From NCBI GenBank assembly GCA_948474755.1, contig CAOLHI010002139.1, positions 330,298 through 394,297 on the forward strand: a DNA stretch of 64,000 nt, written 5' to 3'. Origin of the DNA: Ctenosaura bakeri. Lineage: Eukaryota; Chordata; Lepidosauria; Squamata; Iguanidae. Positions 36,562 to 49,700 of this stretch are shown in pieces. Every line of letters begins with the position of its first letter. The stretch's first letter is position 1. A program made the translations under genes and the position numbers. The notes beneath the pieces were generated by a model, which made no database searches, was not told where the DNA came from, and worked only from the letters and a program-made list of their open reading frames with translations.

Positions 36562-36941
36562 CAGTCATCCCTCCACATTCACTAAGGTTAGGGACACAGG
36601 ACCCCCATGAAAGTGAAAAAACCGTGACTAACTCTAGGCCATCCCAAATCATATTTAACACACAAAAAAGTACGATCACCATATCCAACCCAACGTGGAT
36701 TCCTCTGAGGCATCAGGGTTCCTTCACAGGGCAGAAGTGGGTGGCTGGTGGGGCTTCCTGACACCTCCACTGCTGCCCCACATCATTTTTAATAGGGACT
36801 TACAAGCCTCCTTTGCAGTTTCCCAGTCTCATGAGGCTTGCAGTCCTATTAAAAATGGCAAAGGGAGGCAACAGAGGTGACAGCAAATAATCTGTGAATA
36901 ATCAAATCCGCAAAAGTGAAACCCACAAATGTGGAGGGCTG
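36562..36941. mobile_element. Tigger-like element, related subfamily
   Basis: 380 bp with TA flanks (36560-36561, 36942-36943). Ends are CAGTCATCCCTCCACATTC and, inverted, CAGCCCTCCACATTTGTGGG. The interior differs from the 17954 copy. Confidence 0.78.
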
Positions 36942-37087
36942 TATTGCTGCCACCTACGGCCTATGCGTACCTGACAGGCTCTGTGGGGTGCGATGGACAG
37001 TGCATTGGACTCCTAGCTCACTGACAGAAGAAGCCATTCAAAGTTTTCCGGGAGCTCCAAGCCCCACCAGGTTCACTTTTCAGAGAG

Positions 37088-37232
37088 TCAGTGTATCACA
37101 GCGGTTTCAGGCGCTGGCCTACAGCCCTGGAGATCAGGACTGGATTCGCTGCTGGGCCATGAAAAACCACCGGGTGACCTTGGGGGTGTCACACATTCTC
37201 AGCCCCCAGAAAACTCTGTGATAGGATCGTCT
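37088..37232 (+). repeat. CORE-SINE fragment upstream of the FABP promoter
   Basis: CACAGCGGTTTCAGGCGCTG, GACTGGATTCGC and GGGTGACCTTGGGGGTGTC. The tail is lost just before the CpG island. Confidence 0.72.
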
Positions 37233-37275
37233 TTGGACTATGCAGGCGTCGCAACAGCGGAGGGGCATTTCTCCG

Positions 37276-37320
37276 CTTTTCTTTTCTTTTCTTTTCTTTT
37301 TTTCTTTTCTTTTTTTTTTG
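37276..37320. repeat. TTTTC pyrimidine tract at the CpG-island edge
   Basis: Pure C/T strand of CTTTT units and T runs, immediately upstream of the GC-rich promoter block. Confidence 0.93.
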
Positions 37321-37558
37321 AAGCCGGGAGGCCCAAGAGGTGCGGTGGGAAGAAGACGTTTTCGAACCCCTCCCCCATCCCAAAGTGGCTCCACCAGACG
37401 GGCAGCCCGGAGGCGGCTTCTTAAGCGTGGCGGCAGCCTATCTGGGCCGCGTTCGGGGGCTCGGCAGCCTCCCGTTTGACAGTTTCACCTGCAAGAGGAG
37501 GAGCAGAGAGAGGCACCGCGCCGGAGAAGAGCCACTCGTGATCCGCCGTGGCCGGAGC

Positions 37559-37723
37559 TATTTAAAGCGGCCGGCCGCGCCCGGGAAAAGAAGGAAGGGG
37601 ACAAGCGAGAGCGAGCCGCACCAGGAGAGCGCCCGGCGAGCGACGTCCAGACGAGCGCTCCAGCCGACCTCCCTCCCCGCTCCGCCGCCGCCGCCGCCCA
37701 GACGCTCCCGAGTTTGCTGCGCC
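37559..37723 (+). promoter_or_regulatory. FABP3: FABP core promoter (TATA-like) and 5' UTR
   Basis: A TATA-like box, TATTTAAA, is at 37559-37566 inside GC-rich sequence, about 160 bp upstream of the ATG. This predicts a start site near 37590 and a 5' UTR of roughly 130 bp with a CCG repeat at 37682-37698. The start site is inferred from spacing only. Confidence 0.55.
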
Positions 37724-37796
37724 ATGGCCGAAGCTTTCGCGGGCGTCTGGAACCTGGTGGAGAGCAACGGTTTCGACGATTACATGAAAGCAATCG
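37724..37796 (+). CDS. FABP3: FABP exon 1 coding part
   Basis: 73 coding bases give residues 1-24 plus the first base of Gly25. The donor GTAAG follows at 37797. It holds the helix-turn-helix entry and the family signature residues G7, W9, F17, D18 and Y20. It lies in very GC-rich DNA. Confidence 0.93.
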
Positions 37797-40700
37797 GTAA
37801 GGGCGGGCGGAAATTACCTCGCTGCTTTGCCCCGGCATCTAATTTGCATGACCGGTTCTGTATAAGATAGATATCGATGGGCACTGGAATCGCAGATGCC
37901 TCCCGAAAGGTCGACGTCTAAGGCGATCCACGGTCACCCTGGAGAAGGCAGCGTCGACCTTTCCGCAGACAGGAGCTGAGATTTCAACGTCAAAAGCCGA
38001 GGCTGCCTTTTTGCCCCCCCCCGCCTCCCTCCGAAGAGAGCGACATCTTCTCGGAGCACCTGGGACGCGAGGTGGAATCGCGGCAGATCTCCGGGTGGGC
38101 CGGGGCTCCTTTGCCACGCGAGTGACTTCGGTCCCCGCTGCCCTGGCAAGGACAACCACGAGGCACGTTCAATGTCACGCCGAGATTTTTGCACGGCTCC
38201 GAGAGAAAGAAAGAGATGGGGGCGGGGGCGGAGAGAGAATCGTTCTCCGGCCCCTAGATGATTCGGACTACCACTCCCATCATGCCAACGGCGAGGACCC
38301 TGGTCTTGGCGGGGACCCTGGGAGTCGTAGTCTGAACAATCTGGTGGGCGCCGGCTTGGATTAACTGCTGTTGTCCCCCGCGCCCCCCCCCCGAGTAAAG
38401 TCGATCCCTTGGGTGCCGCGGGGTTAATTCGGATCGCTCTGACGAGCAAGCCAGATGGCGGTGGCTGAGCCGGCGATGAGGGCGCGGCCGTCGCTCGGGT
38501 CCTTTTCTGCGTTCTCCCCTCGCTATTCCGCCTCTTCCCCACCGCGGCCGCCCCCTGGCAGGGAAAGCGCCACGTGCCCGGCCGCCTTTCCCGGGGAGGA
38601 AGGACGACCCGGGCGGCTCGTCACGAACGTCCGCTTGGGATCATGTGTTTTTAGCCGAGAACCGATTCCCTTCCAGCGGGGGGGGGCGGGGGCCGATCTC
38701 AGAATAGCCGTTTCCCCGGGCGCAAAACCCGCCGCACCCGATTGGACGCGTCCTTCCGAAGAGACGTGTCAGGGACCGCCCTGGCAGGCACCGCCCGATT
38801 CGGCCGGGCTCCGACCTTCGGGGGGCGCGGAGTGAAATCGGAAAGGGGCGAGGAAGGCAACGAAGGCGGAGGGGGGCGCGGATTTCGCTGGGGTGGCCCC
38901 AGAAAACGCGGTCGCGTCGGAAAAGGGCCCCCTCCTCAGCCTCCTTCTGGTTTGCCTGGTGCCGATCCTGGCCGGAACAAGGCAACTCCGGGTCCTTCTG
39001 TCTCTTTCCAAGGAACCTGCCAAGCGGGCCGAGAATCAACTTTTTCCCCAGAAGTTGTAGCGGTTGTTTTTCTCCGGGGGGAGGGAATGTACGCCCGCGC
39101 TCCTTCCAAGTTGCCTGTCGACTTACGGCGACCCGCTGAATTTCAAAGGGTTTTCTTAGGCAAATGATAGATACTCAGGTAATTTTACCAGTTCCTGCCT
39201 CGGAAATAGAATATTTCTTTATAGAAAGACTGTTGTGACAGAAACAGTGCGGAAACTGCTGTTTTCTGTCCAAATTAGCCACATTTGAACATGGCACAAG
39301 AAGTCATCGATTGCAACATTTTCGGTGTAGAAATAGTATTTTCCGGGGGAAAACATTGTTTACTGTGCAGAACAGTCGCCTCTGAATTTCACTCAGAATG
39401 TCCTGAACTGTAAAGATTCTCCTTAGTCCAGGATTCTTCTTCTCAGGGTTTCTCAATGCTCAAAAATACATATTTTTAAACAAATTTTTGAATATTTTTG
39501 GATATTCTTTCCATTCCTACTTCTCAGGCTATTAGATGCAAAGGACTGGCATTTTTTCCCTTCCAAAACTGTAGAGGCCAGCACTAACCTTTTGCCTATT
39601 AGGTAAATAATTTTTTTCTTTCCTGAAACTTGCCAAGGACTGGCAGCTAATGGCTCAGGGACCAGTGCCAGTACAGGGACCACCACTTTTGACTTGAGTG
39701 AATCTCAGGTTTTTTTCCATCATCTGCTAATAGCAATCTTTGTAAATGGGAATACTGGGAACTGAACCTGGGTCTTTCTGCACAGCAACCACAAATGTTT
39801 TGCCACTGAGCTGTAATCCCACATCAAAATCCTTTGTCTCTTTACAGAGCTGTCTCAATACATAGACTGGAAATGAGATTCCCAGTTTAAAAGCAGAACT
39901 GGCACAAGTAAGGAATGCAGAATTTGTATAAGCAGTCCCTAAATGGTAATAGTTCTTATCTTAGAGATGGAGAGACCAGACCAGACCATCCAACCCATTC
40001 TGAGAGTATGGTTCCTTTTAGTAATTAAAAAAACATGAAGCAATGGCTTCAAACTTCAGGAAAAGAGATTCCATCTAAGCATTAGGAAGAATTTCTTGAC
40101 AGTAAGAGCAGTTTGACAGTGGAACACTGGCTAGGAGTGTGGTAGAGTCTCCTTCTTTGAAGGTTTTTAAACAGAATCCGGATGTCCATCTGTCAGGAAT
40201 GCTTTGATGGTGTAATCCTGCATGGCAGGAGGTTGGATTTGATGGCCCTTGTGGTCTCTTCCTACTGTGTGATTCTATTATGCTATCTGTTGGCCCATCT
40301 TTCCTCCAAGAAGCACACACTCATGGTATTATTCACATCCACACTCTGAGGTAGAAACAGCTGAGCAAGTGGTCAAAAGTCACCCTGAAAACTTTTGTGA
40401 CAGTAGAAATTTGAACTGTAATGTGACATTCTAACCACTATACTGCACCTGCGGTTGTCTGAGGCAAACAGATGGATTGATGCAGGCTGTAGGGTTTTCA
40501 TCTATGGGTATGTTGGATTCATATGTTGGATTTTTGAGCACCCAGTGTTTTTCTAAGTGTGAGTGTGAGAACCAAGGAGCAAGTTCTTCCCATGTGCTGT
40601 TTCGACCAATGGACAAAAACCTCAATCAGAAACGCAGCAAAATGTAAGAAAGTCCACTCCCAAAGAATACAAATGGCAAGATGGAGCCGTCCTTCCCCAA

Positions 40701-43700
40701 CATTCACATGTTCAGTTCAAAATGAGACCCAGGCTCCTATATCTTGGTTGGATTGCTCCTGTTTGCAGCCTCTTACATGTAAACATTTGGGGATCATTAA
40801 GAGACTTGAGCTCCTACTCTCTCAAACCCCACCTTCAGCCTATCCCTGCTTTTTCAAAAAATTAATGAAATATTTCAAAATCACTTCACTAGGCAAAAAA
40901 CAAACTCCCCAAAGGCAATTAGAGAAAAGGAACACAGCTGTAATACTTCAGTTTCAGTGATATCAGTTTGTAACAGGATGCAGAAGTGATTATTAACAAT
41001 TACTAAAAAATAACTAGTTACTTGTTGTACATTTTCCCAGCAACAGGTATATCATAACCACTGTTTAAAAAGGGGATAACTTCATTCCTTTTGCAGTATA
41101 ACTGTACTTTAAAACAGTGCTGCCTAGCCTTTTTTCACTTGTGTACCCCTTGGCAGCCTATTTCCATAAATTGTAGTCCCCCCTCACTTCCACACTGTTT
41201 CTTTGAGAGGAAAAATCACCCAATCAGAAACATTCTGTGAGCTCTGAGGAGACATACCCACACCCACAGAAGGAAAGGCCTGGACCTCTGCCTGGAGCTC
41301 TCCATCCCATCATGCCCTGTTATCTGCCTAGACACTCTCTGCAGTCTCAGGATCTGAGGCTGAAGGCATAGGGAGGAGCAACTGGTGCTGTGCATTCCTC
41401 CTTCAGATGGATTCAGGGCAGAGCTGGAAGTCTCCACCAGGCACACTGTCTCCTCATGGAGAGGGACACAAGGCACAGGGAGAGAAGAACGTGTACAGGC
41501 AAGGCTTGAGAAGCCACCTAGCAACTCCAGTAGAAGACTGTGTGTGCATATGGCATGTAAGAAAGCCTCTTTAAAAAAAAAAAAAAAAAAAAGTTTGTGG
41601 GCCAATGGAAGCTGGAAGTTCGGCTTGTGTGTCACTCTTCTCTTTATCTCTGTGATTTCCTCCCCTGTTCCATAAGGTTCCAGGACAAGAACACTAAAGC
41701 CATGGGCAGTCTAGGCCCTTTCCACAGTTTACCTGCATCTGGCACAGGCGCGCAGGGATCACGTGAGCAGCCTCTTCCGTGAGGCTCTCACGTCCCCACT
41801 GCTTCTGCTCTGCAGGCGGGCAGCATGAGGGCTTCACCTCTTCCTTCCTTCCTTCTACAGTGCAGCTGGGTATTTTTCCAGGCTGCGCTGGGGTAGGATG
41901 CACGAGGGCCACATCTCTGGAGGCTCCACATGTACAGTAAGTGCATGTGGGGCCCCGGAGCAATGCACAATCATGCACCATTTTCAGCTAAAAGCTGAAA
42001 ATGATATAGTGTGCGATCGGTGCCTGCTGGCCCTGGCAGCATCGTGCAATTTCGAGGACATCATCTGAAACTCTCCTCACAGTTGCTCGATGCTCTAGAG
42101 GCCCTTTCGCATGACAAATGCCATGCAAAAAGGGCCAAATGCACTGAATTGTGACATCCTGCGAGAATGGCTTATACTTTATACTTTTCCCACCATTATT
42201 CAAATTTTTTCCAGCATACCCCTTAATGTCCTCATCCGTACCCTTGGGGGTACACATACTCCAAGTTGGGAATCACTGCTTTAAAATATAACTATAACTG
42301 TAACAAATTAACATTACTTACTAGTGTCTTGGAAATGAAAACAGCAGGAAATTACTTCTCAGAATATAACTTTCCAAGCTCTAGTTTAACAAGACCTAAC
42401 AATACATCAAAGTGAGAGTGGCAACCCCACTCTGGTGGGTAGTAGAGGACCAGCGGTGGGCTTTTAAGGGCTGTGTGACCTGATCAGAGCCACCAAGAGG
42501 GGAGGATCCCCTGGAAAAGAAGCACTTGAGCTGGGGAAAGGAAGGGGTTGGAGAAACTTTCAAATAATCAAATCCATGAAAATGAAACCTGGAAATGTGG
42601 AGGGCCAACTATATTTATTAAAATACCGTGGTGGTGCAGTGGTTAAATGCCAGTACTGCAAGCCACAAGGTTGTGAGTTCGATCCTGCCCGGCTCCAAGG
42701 TTGACTCAGCCTTCCATCCTTTCGCAGGTCGGTAAAATGAGTACCCAGCTTGTTGGGGGCATGTATAGAAATGTTTCGAAATACATGCTATTTCTAAGTT
42801 GTTCGCCGCCTCGATCCATATGGAGAGGCGGGATACAAATAAATAAATAAAAAAATAAAATAAAATAAAATTTAAGCTGATGTCATAACTTCACTAAAAC
42901 CAGTTCTGCCAAGATCTTGCATGTCCTAAACAGAAAGCATTCCCTTCTGTTCCTTCCACAGGGTCTGCTAGCACTGAGGCCTGCTGGTCTTGCCACTTAA
43001 AGAGAAAGTGCACAGTCTCCACTGTTGTGTTTCTTACTGTCAAAATGAAGCCACAGGCAGGGCAAAGTGGGATGGTGCCAAAGAATGCAAAGGAATGAAC
43101 AGCCAAAAAGACCATTCTGTCTTTAAGTGGAGGCTCTCCATTCCTCTAAGTGGTAAAATCATTCCTCTAAGTGGTAAAATTCCAGATCCTGTAGAGCAAC
43201 TTTAAAAAGTTGTTCTCTGGGCAAGAAATACAGTACAGATAGTGAGTGGGGGAAGCTGAGCTATCCATCTTTGCTCCTTGGGTGTTTATTTTAATCTACA
43301 TTCATAATATATGAATAGGGCTAAACTTTCACCTCATTACAATATAGTGGTCCAGTGTGAACCAGTTGTTTTGGTTGTCATGATTATCCTGGCTGGGGCA
43401 AATGAGAGTGGCTTGTCCACAATATCTGGAGAGTACTAAGTGGCCTATTCTTGTGCTAGGATATTGGATCAAGGAAAACATGTACACCATACTTCCCAAA
43501 CACCCAGGCAAAGTTACTGAATGAGACTGGAATAAAAGCAAAGACATAGGCCATTTCCACACTATACTATTACAATGCTATTATTCCACTTTCAACATCC
43601 TATGGAATCCTGGGGTTTTCAGATTATGGAGGAGCATTTAGAATTCTCAGCCAGAGAGCTCTTTCGCCTCAGGAAACTACAAACCCCAGAATTCCACAGG

Positions 43701-46700
43701 ATGTTGAAAGTGGAATAATAGCACTAAAACAGTGTAGTGTGGAAATGGTCATACTGAGGGAACTGGTGGTGAAGGAATGCTGGACTGCTTTGCAGGCATG
43801 TGGTGCATTATTTCTGGCAGAATATATAGATATCAACACTTGCAAAGAAGTATGTTAGCAGGTGTCAGAATGCTTTGATCCTGTCATATGTGTCAGCAAT
43901 ACATCGAATAGTAGTTGCAATAGATTCCTAAGGTACAGCTTACTAGTGCTAATATGTATTTGCTTCTAATTTCCACTTGTAACAAGATATCCAGTTGTAA
44001 CATTTGTAATATCAGTAGGCTCCAAAAGGGCAATTTGCTCTGTATGCAGTCCAGTTCAGTCACATTGCAGTTGGAAGATCAAATGGGGAGGGCGATAATG
44101 GAAGAACAAGGGGACATTAAGATAAGATCCCTGTTGTTCCAAGTGTTTAGTTTCTGAGTTGAAGAGTTTTACATACTTTTTCTTATTTCATCTCTGGCAG
44201 GTGTGGGTTTTGCCACAAGACAGATTGCAAACCTGACCAAACCTACCACCATTATTGAGGTTCAGGAGGGCAAGGTCACCGTCAAGACCCACAGTACCTT
44301 CAAGAGCACAGAGATCAGCTTTAAACTGGGAGAAGAATTTGATGAAACAACAGCAGATGACAGACATGTCAAGGTAAGAGAGAAGGTTTAGACTGCAATG
44401 CTAGAATCTATCTGAAGCTACCAGAGTACTAGAATGAAGGCATGTTTTATACAGGCCAGGCTTTTTGTCCATCTGGTCCTATATTGTTTCCTCCAGCAGT
44501 GCCAGCTTTCTAGATCTTGGGCAGAGATTCTTCCCATCACGTGCTCTCTGATCATATTTTTAAAAAGCTGTGTATTCTGGAGATTTAATCTGGAACTTTC
44601 TACATGCAAGACATGTATTCTACCATCAAGTTATGCCTTCTGCCCAAGGAGAACAATCATTTCAGATTTCTACTCTGACCGTTGCTTATAAGGAGTAGAA
44701 ATTACTTTCAGGCAAGTTTCAATCATTGAATTTGCCCTTTCACAACTGTAGCACGTAAGTGCTCTGTCTCCTTTAAAAACACCAAACAAGCCAAGATAAG
44801 GCCTAAAAATCATAGCACAATTCAGCAGTTTTAAATGTGGTTCCACAGCAACTTCAAAATGTTTGTCTTTGATGCAAAAGTCACCATAGAATAGGTGTCT
44901 GGTGAATTTTCCTGGGAGAGATTTCTGCAGGCAAGGTGACACAACCAAGAAAGCTTTCTCTGTCTCCATACCTGATCCTAGAAGACTGCGTATCTAGAAC
45001 AGGCCTCCTGTGAAGGCTTTCAGTAAATGGGACAGACGGGTTTGAAAGGCAATTTTGTTGTTCTGGTTGTTTATTGGTTATACCCTATCTGTCTTCCAAT
45101 GAGCTCAAGACTGTGTGCATGGCTCTTTTCCTCCCTATCTTTAAAACAGTTCTGTGAGTGGTTCAAGCTAGGTGAATATGACTGGTGCAAAGTTACTCAG
45201 TGAGTTACATGACTCATTATGGTCTCTGTGTATGTGCCTCCAAGTCACCGATCAGTTTATGGTGCCCATTGAATGTCATGGGGCTTTCTTAAGGAATACT
45301 CTGAGGTAGTTTTGCCCAGTCCTTCCTCTTAAGTATATCCCAGAGCACCTGGTATTCATTGACAGTCTCCCATCCAAGTACAAACAAAGGCTGACCCTGC
45401 TTAGTTTCCAGGATCAGACAGGGTCTGGTGCCTTTAGGATTTTTTGAACCTGGATTTTCCAACTAAAACATGCTACCAGTTGCATCAGGAGCCTCAAGGA
45501 TATTTCATACAGCCTTGCCACTACTAGACCACGCATTCACACAGTATGTATGCATATTCTGCCAAAAGAAGCTTTCCTTTGTAGCTCTTATGCATTGGGT
45601 CGCTAGCTGGAAGCATCCCAGACTCTTAGATTTCAGTGTCTAATTTTGAAATCTAGGGGTGCCTGCTGGTGATGTCATTAAGCATGATGTATTAATATTG
45701 CTCAGAGTGTGTAATTCAAATAATAAGCTTCATATCTGACAAAGAGAACAAATGTGTCTGTTTGTAAAATATGTGTTCCGAGCTGTGGATTGAACAGGGG
45801 GAAAAATCCTTTCCCCCACCTCTGTTTTTAACACCTGAAAGTTATAGTCCAATCAATTAAACATTGCCAGGCTGGACAGTAAAAAGTCGAAAGTATCTGC
45901 TCCAAAACAACTTGCAGCAACAAAAGGCCAAAATCACAAATGTATTTAATTTTCTTGGCACTATTCCCATGCTGAATACTGTGTCCAGTTCTGGGCACCC
46001 CAATTCAAGAAGGATATTGACAAGCTGGAGCAAGTCCAGAGGAGGGCGACCAAAATGGTGAGAGGCCTGGAAGCCATGCCCTATGAGGATAGACTTAGAG
46101 AGCTGGGTATGTTTAGTCTGCAGAAGAGAAGGTTAAGAGAGGACATGATAGCCATATTTAAATATTTGAAGGGATGCCACATAGAGGAAGGAGAGGGCTT
46201 GTTTTCTGCTGCTCCAGAGACCAGGACAAGGAGCAATGGATTCAAGCTGCAGGAAAGGAGATTCCACCTGAACCTCAGGAAGAACTTCCTGACAGTCAGG
46301 GCTGTCCGGCAGTGGAATATGCTACCTCGGAGTGTAGTGGAGTCTCCTTCCTTGGAGGTTTTTAAGCAGAGGCTGGATGGCCATCTGTCGGGATTGCTTT
46401 GAGGGTGTTCCTGCATGGCAGGGGGTTGGACTGGATGGCCTGTGTGGTCTCTTCCAACTCTAGATTTCTATGATTCTATGAGATTCCTCCCCTTTGCCCC
46501 AAAGACCAGAGAAGAAGAGCCATGCCCTGAGATCTAGGCAACTTAGCTATGAAAAAGCAACTGCCTCTGAACAAAGAGTCAGATATTATCTGTGGCATTT
46601 CCATAAAGCAAGATATGGATACAGCTATTCTGACTATAGCTCTCAGAAACTCCTAACCAGCAACATCTAGAGCAGTGGTTACCACACTTTGGTCTTCTAG

Positions 46701-49700
46701 ATGTTCTGGACTTCAGCTCCCAGAATTCCTGATTATTGACCAAGCTGGCTAGGGCTTGTGGGAGTTAAAGTTCCAACAACAACAACAACAACAAATACCT
46801 GGACAATGGAAAGATTGGGAGCCACTGATCTAAAGGTTCTCTCTTTACTTACAGCAGGGGACAATCGTTTTATTGCTGCTATTGCCTGTCACTGTCTTGT
46901 CCTTAATATTTGTATTCTACCTTAGTTTTTTTTTATCAGGGAGCTCATTCCCTTTTACTGATGACCAGTGCTTTTTTGTACAATTATTTGAAATAACCCC
47001 ACTGACATTGGAGACATCCCCCCTCAGTACTTGAAAGTAAGCCAAATAAACTCAGTGGGATTTATTCTTGAGTACACATGCATAACCTTACATTGATAGA
47101 AATGTTAACTTGGAGTACTGAATTCTGGCTCACAGAAGTGGCTTCTGTTGTTATCATATCGTGAACAAACCAATTGTACTGCCAGGGCTTTGATCTTTAT
47201 GGGCTGCTAAAAAAAGTTGTACTACTGATTCTTCTTTCTTTCTTAGTATCATAGAATCAGAGAGCTGGAAGAGACCCCAGGGGCCATCCAGTCCAACCCT
47301 CTGCCATGCAGGAACACACATCAAAGCACTCCCAATGGATTGCCATCCAGCCTCTGTTTAAAAACCTCCAAAGAAGGAGACTCCACTACACTCCAAAGAA
47401 GCACATTCCACTGCCAAACAGCTCTGACCATCAGGAAATTCTTCCTGAGGTTCAGGTGGAATCTCCTTTCCTGCACCTTGAATCCATTGCTCCTTGTCCT
47501 AGTCTCTGGAGCAGTGGGAAACAAACTCATTCCCTCTTCAGTATGACATCCTTTCAAATATTTAAACATGGCTATCATGTCCGCTCTTAACTTTCTCTTC
47601 TGCAGACTAAACATACCCAGCTTCCTCAGCCGTTCTTCATACAGCATGGCTTCCAGACCTTTCACCATTTTGGTCACCCTCCTCTGGACCCGTTCCAGCT
47701 TGTCAATATCCTTTTTGAAATGAGATGCCCAGAACTGGATACAGTATTCCAGATTAGGGCTTGTTTTCAGTAGTTCCAGATCACAGCCTGCAATAAAGTA
47801 TCCTTTATGATAATAATTGTTATTAGTTTACAGTTCATTGACTAGTTTTGTTTCATCTTATGGTCATTTATGATGGTGCCAGAAAACCTTTTTAAAGTTA
47901 GGATTGCAAGATTTAATCCATTTAATTGGTTGGCCAAGACTGAATGGCATAGCTCTTTTTTTCCCCCTTTTTTTTTGCTTTTAATTTAGTTTTGGCATGT
48001 TAATCTAATAGGGAACAAACAAGAAAGAAAATGTTAAAAGGCAGTCTTTCCTCTGGAGTAACAGCTTTTGACATTACATTGTAAAACTTTTCTTTTCCAA
48101 AAGAAAGAAAGTAGTAAAGAGTTGTTTATGTATAATTTACCCTTGATAAAATCCCAGTGATTAACTAAAAATAACTTTTTAAAGGAGTGGAACCATCCTG
48201 TCAAAGGCATAATGAGGGCAAGGGAAATATGTCATTGGCTCCCCCCATCCAAAGCAAGTATGTGTGAATTACTGACAAGCTGCAGAGTTGACCTCCAAAG
48301 AAAATCAGTTTGACTGGCAGACATGCAGAGGACAAACAGAAAAAATAATACATGTCTGGCCTGAAAAAGGTCAGAGGCTGGAAAGAGAAGCAGCCTAGGC
48401 CAGGAACAGGCCTGTGAGATACTGTAGCTAAGAGTGCTGAACTGGGATTTGGAAGATCTACATTCTAGTTCCTACTGAGCCACCAAACTCATTAGGTGAC
48501 ATTGTACCAGTCACTTCATTTAGCCTGACCTATACCACAGGGTCGTTACAAGGACAAGGCAGGATGGAGGAGAGCCCTGTATGCCAGCTTGAACTTCTTG
48601 GATGAAAGATGGGATGTGTAGATGCAACCAACAAATGAAGGAACAAACAAATAAACCAGCATCATTTCCATCCTCATTACTAAGCACTATTGAAGGCAAT
48701 ACATTCTTTGTGCGGTGTTCATTCATTCAACAATTGTTCTCTCCCACTGATTTAAAAGCCAGTAGAGGGAGACAACGTAGTGCAGTGATTTGAGCACTGG
48801 ACTATGACCCTGGAGACCAAGGTTTGATTCCCCACTCAGCCATGGAAACCCACTAGGTGATCTTGAGTGTGCCACACTCTTTCAGCCCCAGAAAAAGCCT
48901 GTGCTAGGTTCACTGTAGGGTCACCAACAGTTGGAAAAGATTCGAAGGCACACAACAGAGAGCCAGCATGGGGTAGCAGTTTGAGCATTGCACTACTACC
49001 TGGAGACCAGGATTCCATTCCTCATTTGGCCATGGAAACCCCTAGGTGAACCTGGGTGCATCCTACATTCTCAGTCCCAGAAAAACCTGTGATAGGTTCG
49101 CCTTAGGGTTGCCATAAGTCAGAAACAACTTGAAGCTACAGAACAACAGAGGGAGACAACTGAGCTAGATGGTAAATTTGTAGTGATGTCAAATAGTAGC
49201 TTTCTTCTTATGCTTCTTATCAGCTTTGTGGAATGGGTGAATTTTTGTAGCAGTGCAGCATGGCTGATAAAGTCAAAGTGCCATGCATTTTTCTTTAGCA
49301 GAGATAATGACATCATCTGTTGCTACCACCCCTTGCCACCTCCCTACTCTACCACTCTGTGACTGATACACACTCAAACATCACTGACTATATTTTTGGA
49401 CCCTCTTGGGGATGTGGTTTTGGGAGCTATCAAGATGATTACTTGTACCTGCAAATTAATTTCTGCATGGGATAATTTTCCTCTTCAAGCCCTGTCTTTG
49501 CAGTCCTGATCGAGCTCCCTGCAACTCCTACTTTAAAATTGTTTTTAAAATTGTGCCACACCAAATGGAACTGCAAATATCATGTCTAGTGGGCCCTAGC
49601 CCATACTTGTAGTTAAATATCCACTCATCTGGATCTCTTTAGCAGATACAGATTGAAGCCTAGTATCCTGAAGAGAAGGTATTTATGTACCAATCTGATC

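Larger units (their letters stand above)
37320..39110. promoter_or_regulatory. CpG island over FABP promoter, exon 1 and start of intron 1
   Basis: GC content rises abruptly at about 37.32 kb and falls near 39.1 kb. The interval is dense in CpG, with runs such as GGCCGGCCGCGCCCGG and many GCGG/CCGCC motifs, while the flanks are AT-rich and CpG-poor. About 1.3 kb of it lies inside intron 1. Open frames inside it on both strands are composition artefacts. Confidence 0.85.
39216..41106. other. FABP intron 1, mostly unrecognised apart from listed fragments
   Basis: Contains the SINE head at 39745 and the CR1 piece at 40033; the remainder is unassigned. Confidence 0.5.

Noticed and set aside
37340..39167. 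Several open frames of 100-200 codons in the GC-rich block
   Set aside because: Frames are open on both strands because stop codons are rare in GC-rich DNA. They show no family motifs and overlap the FABP promoter.
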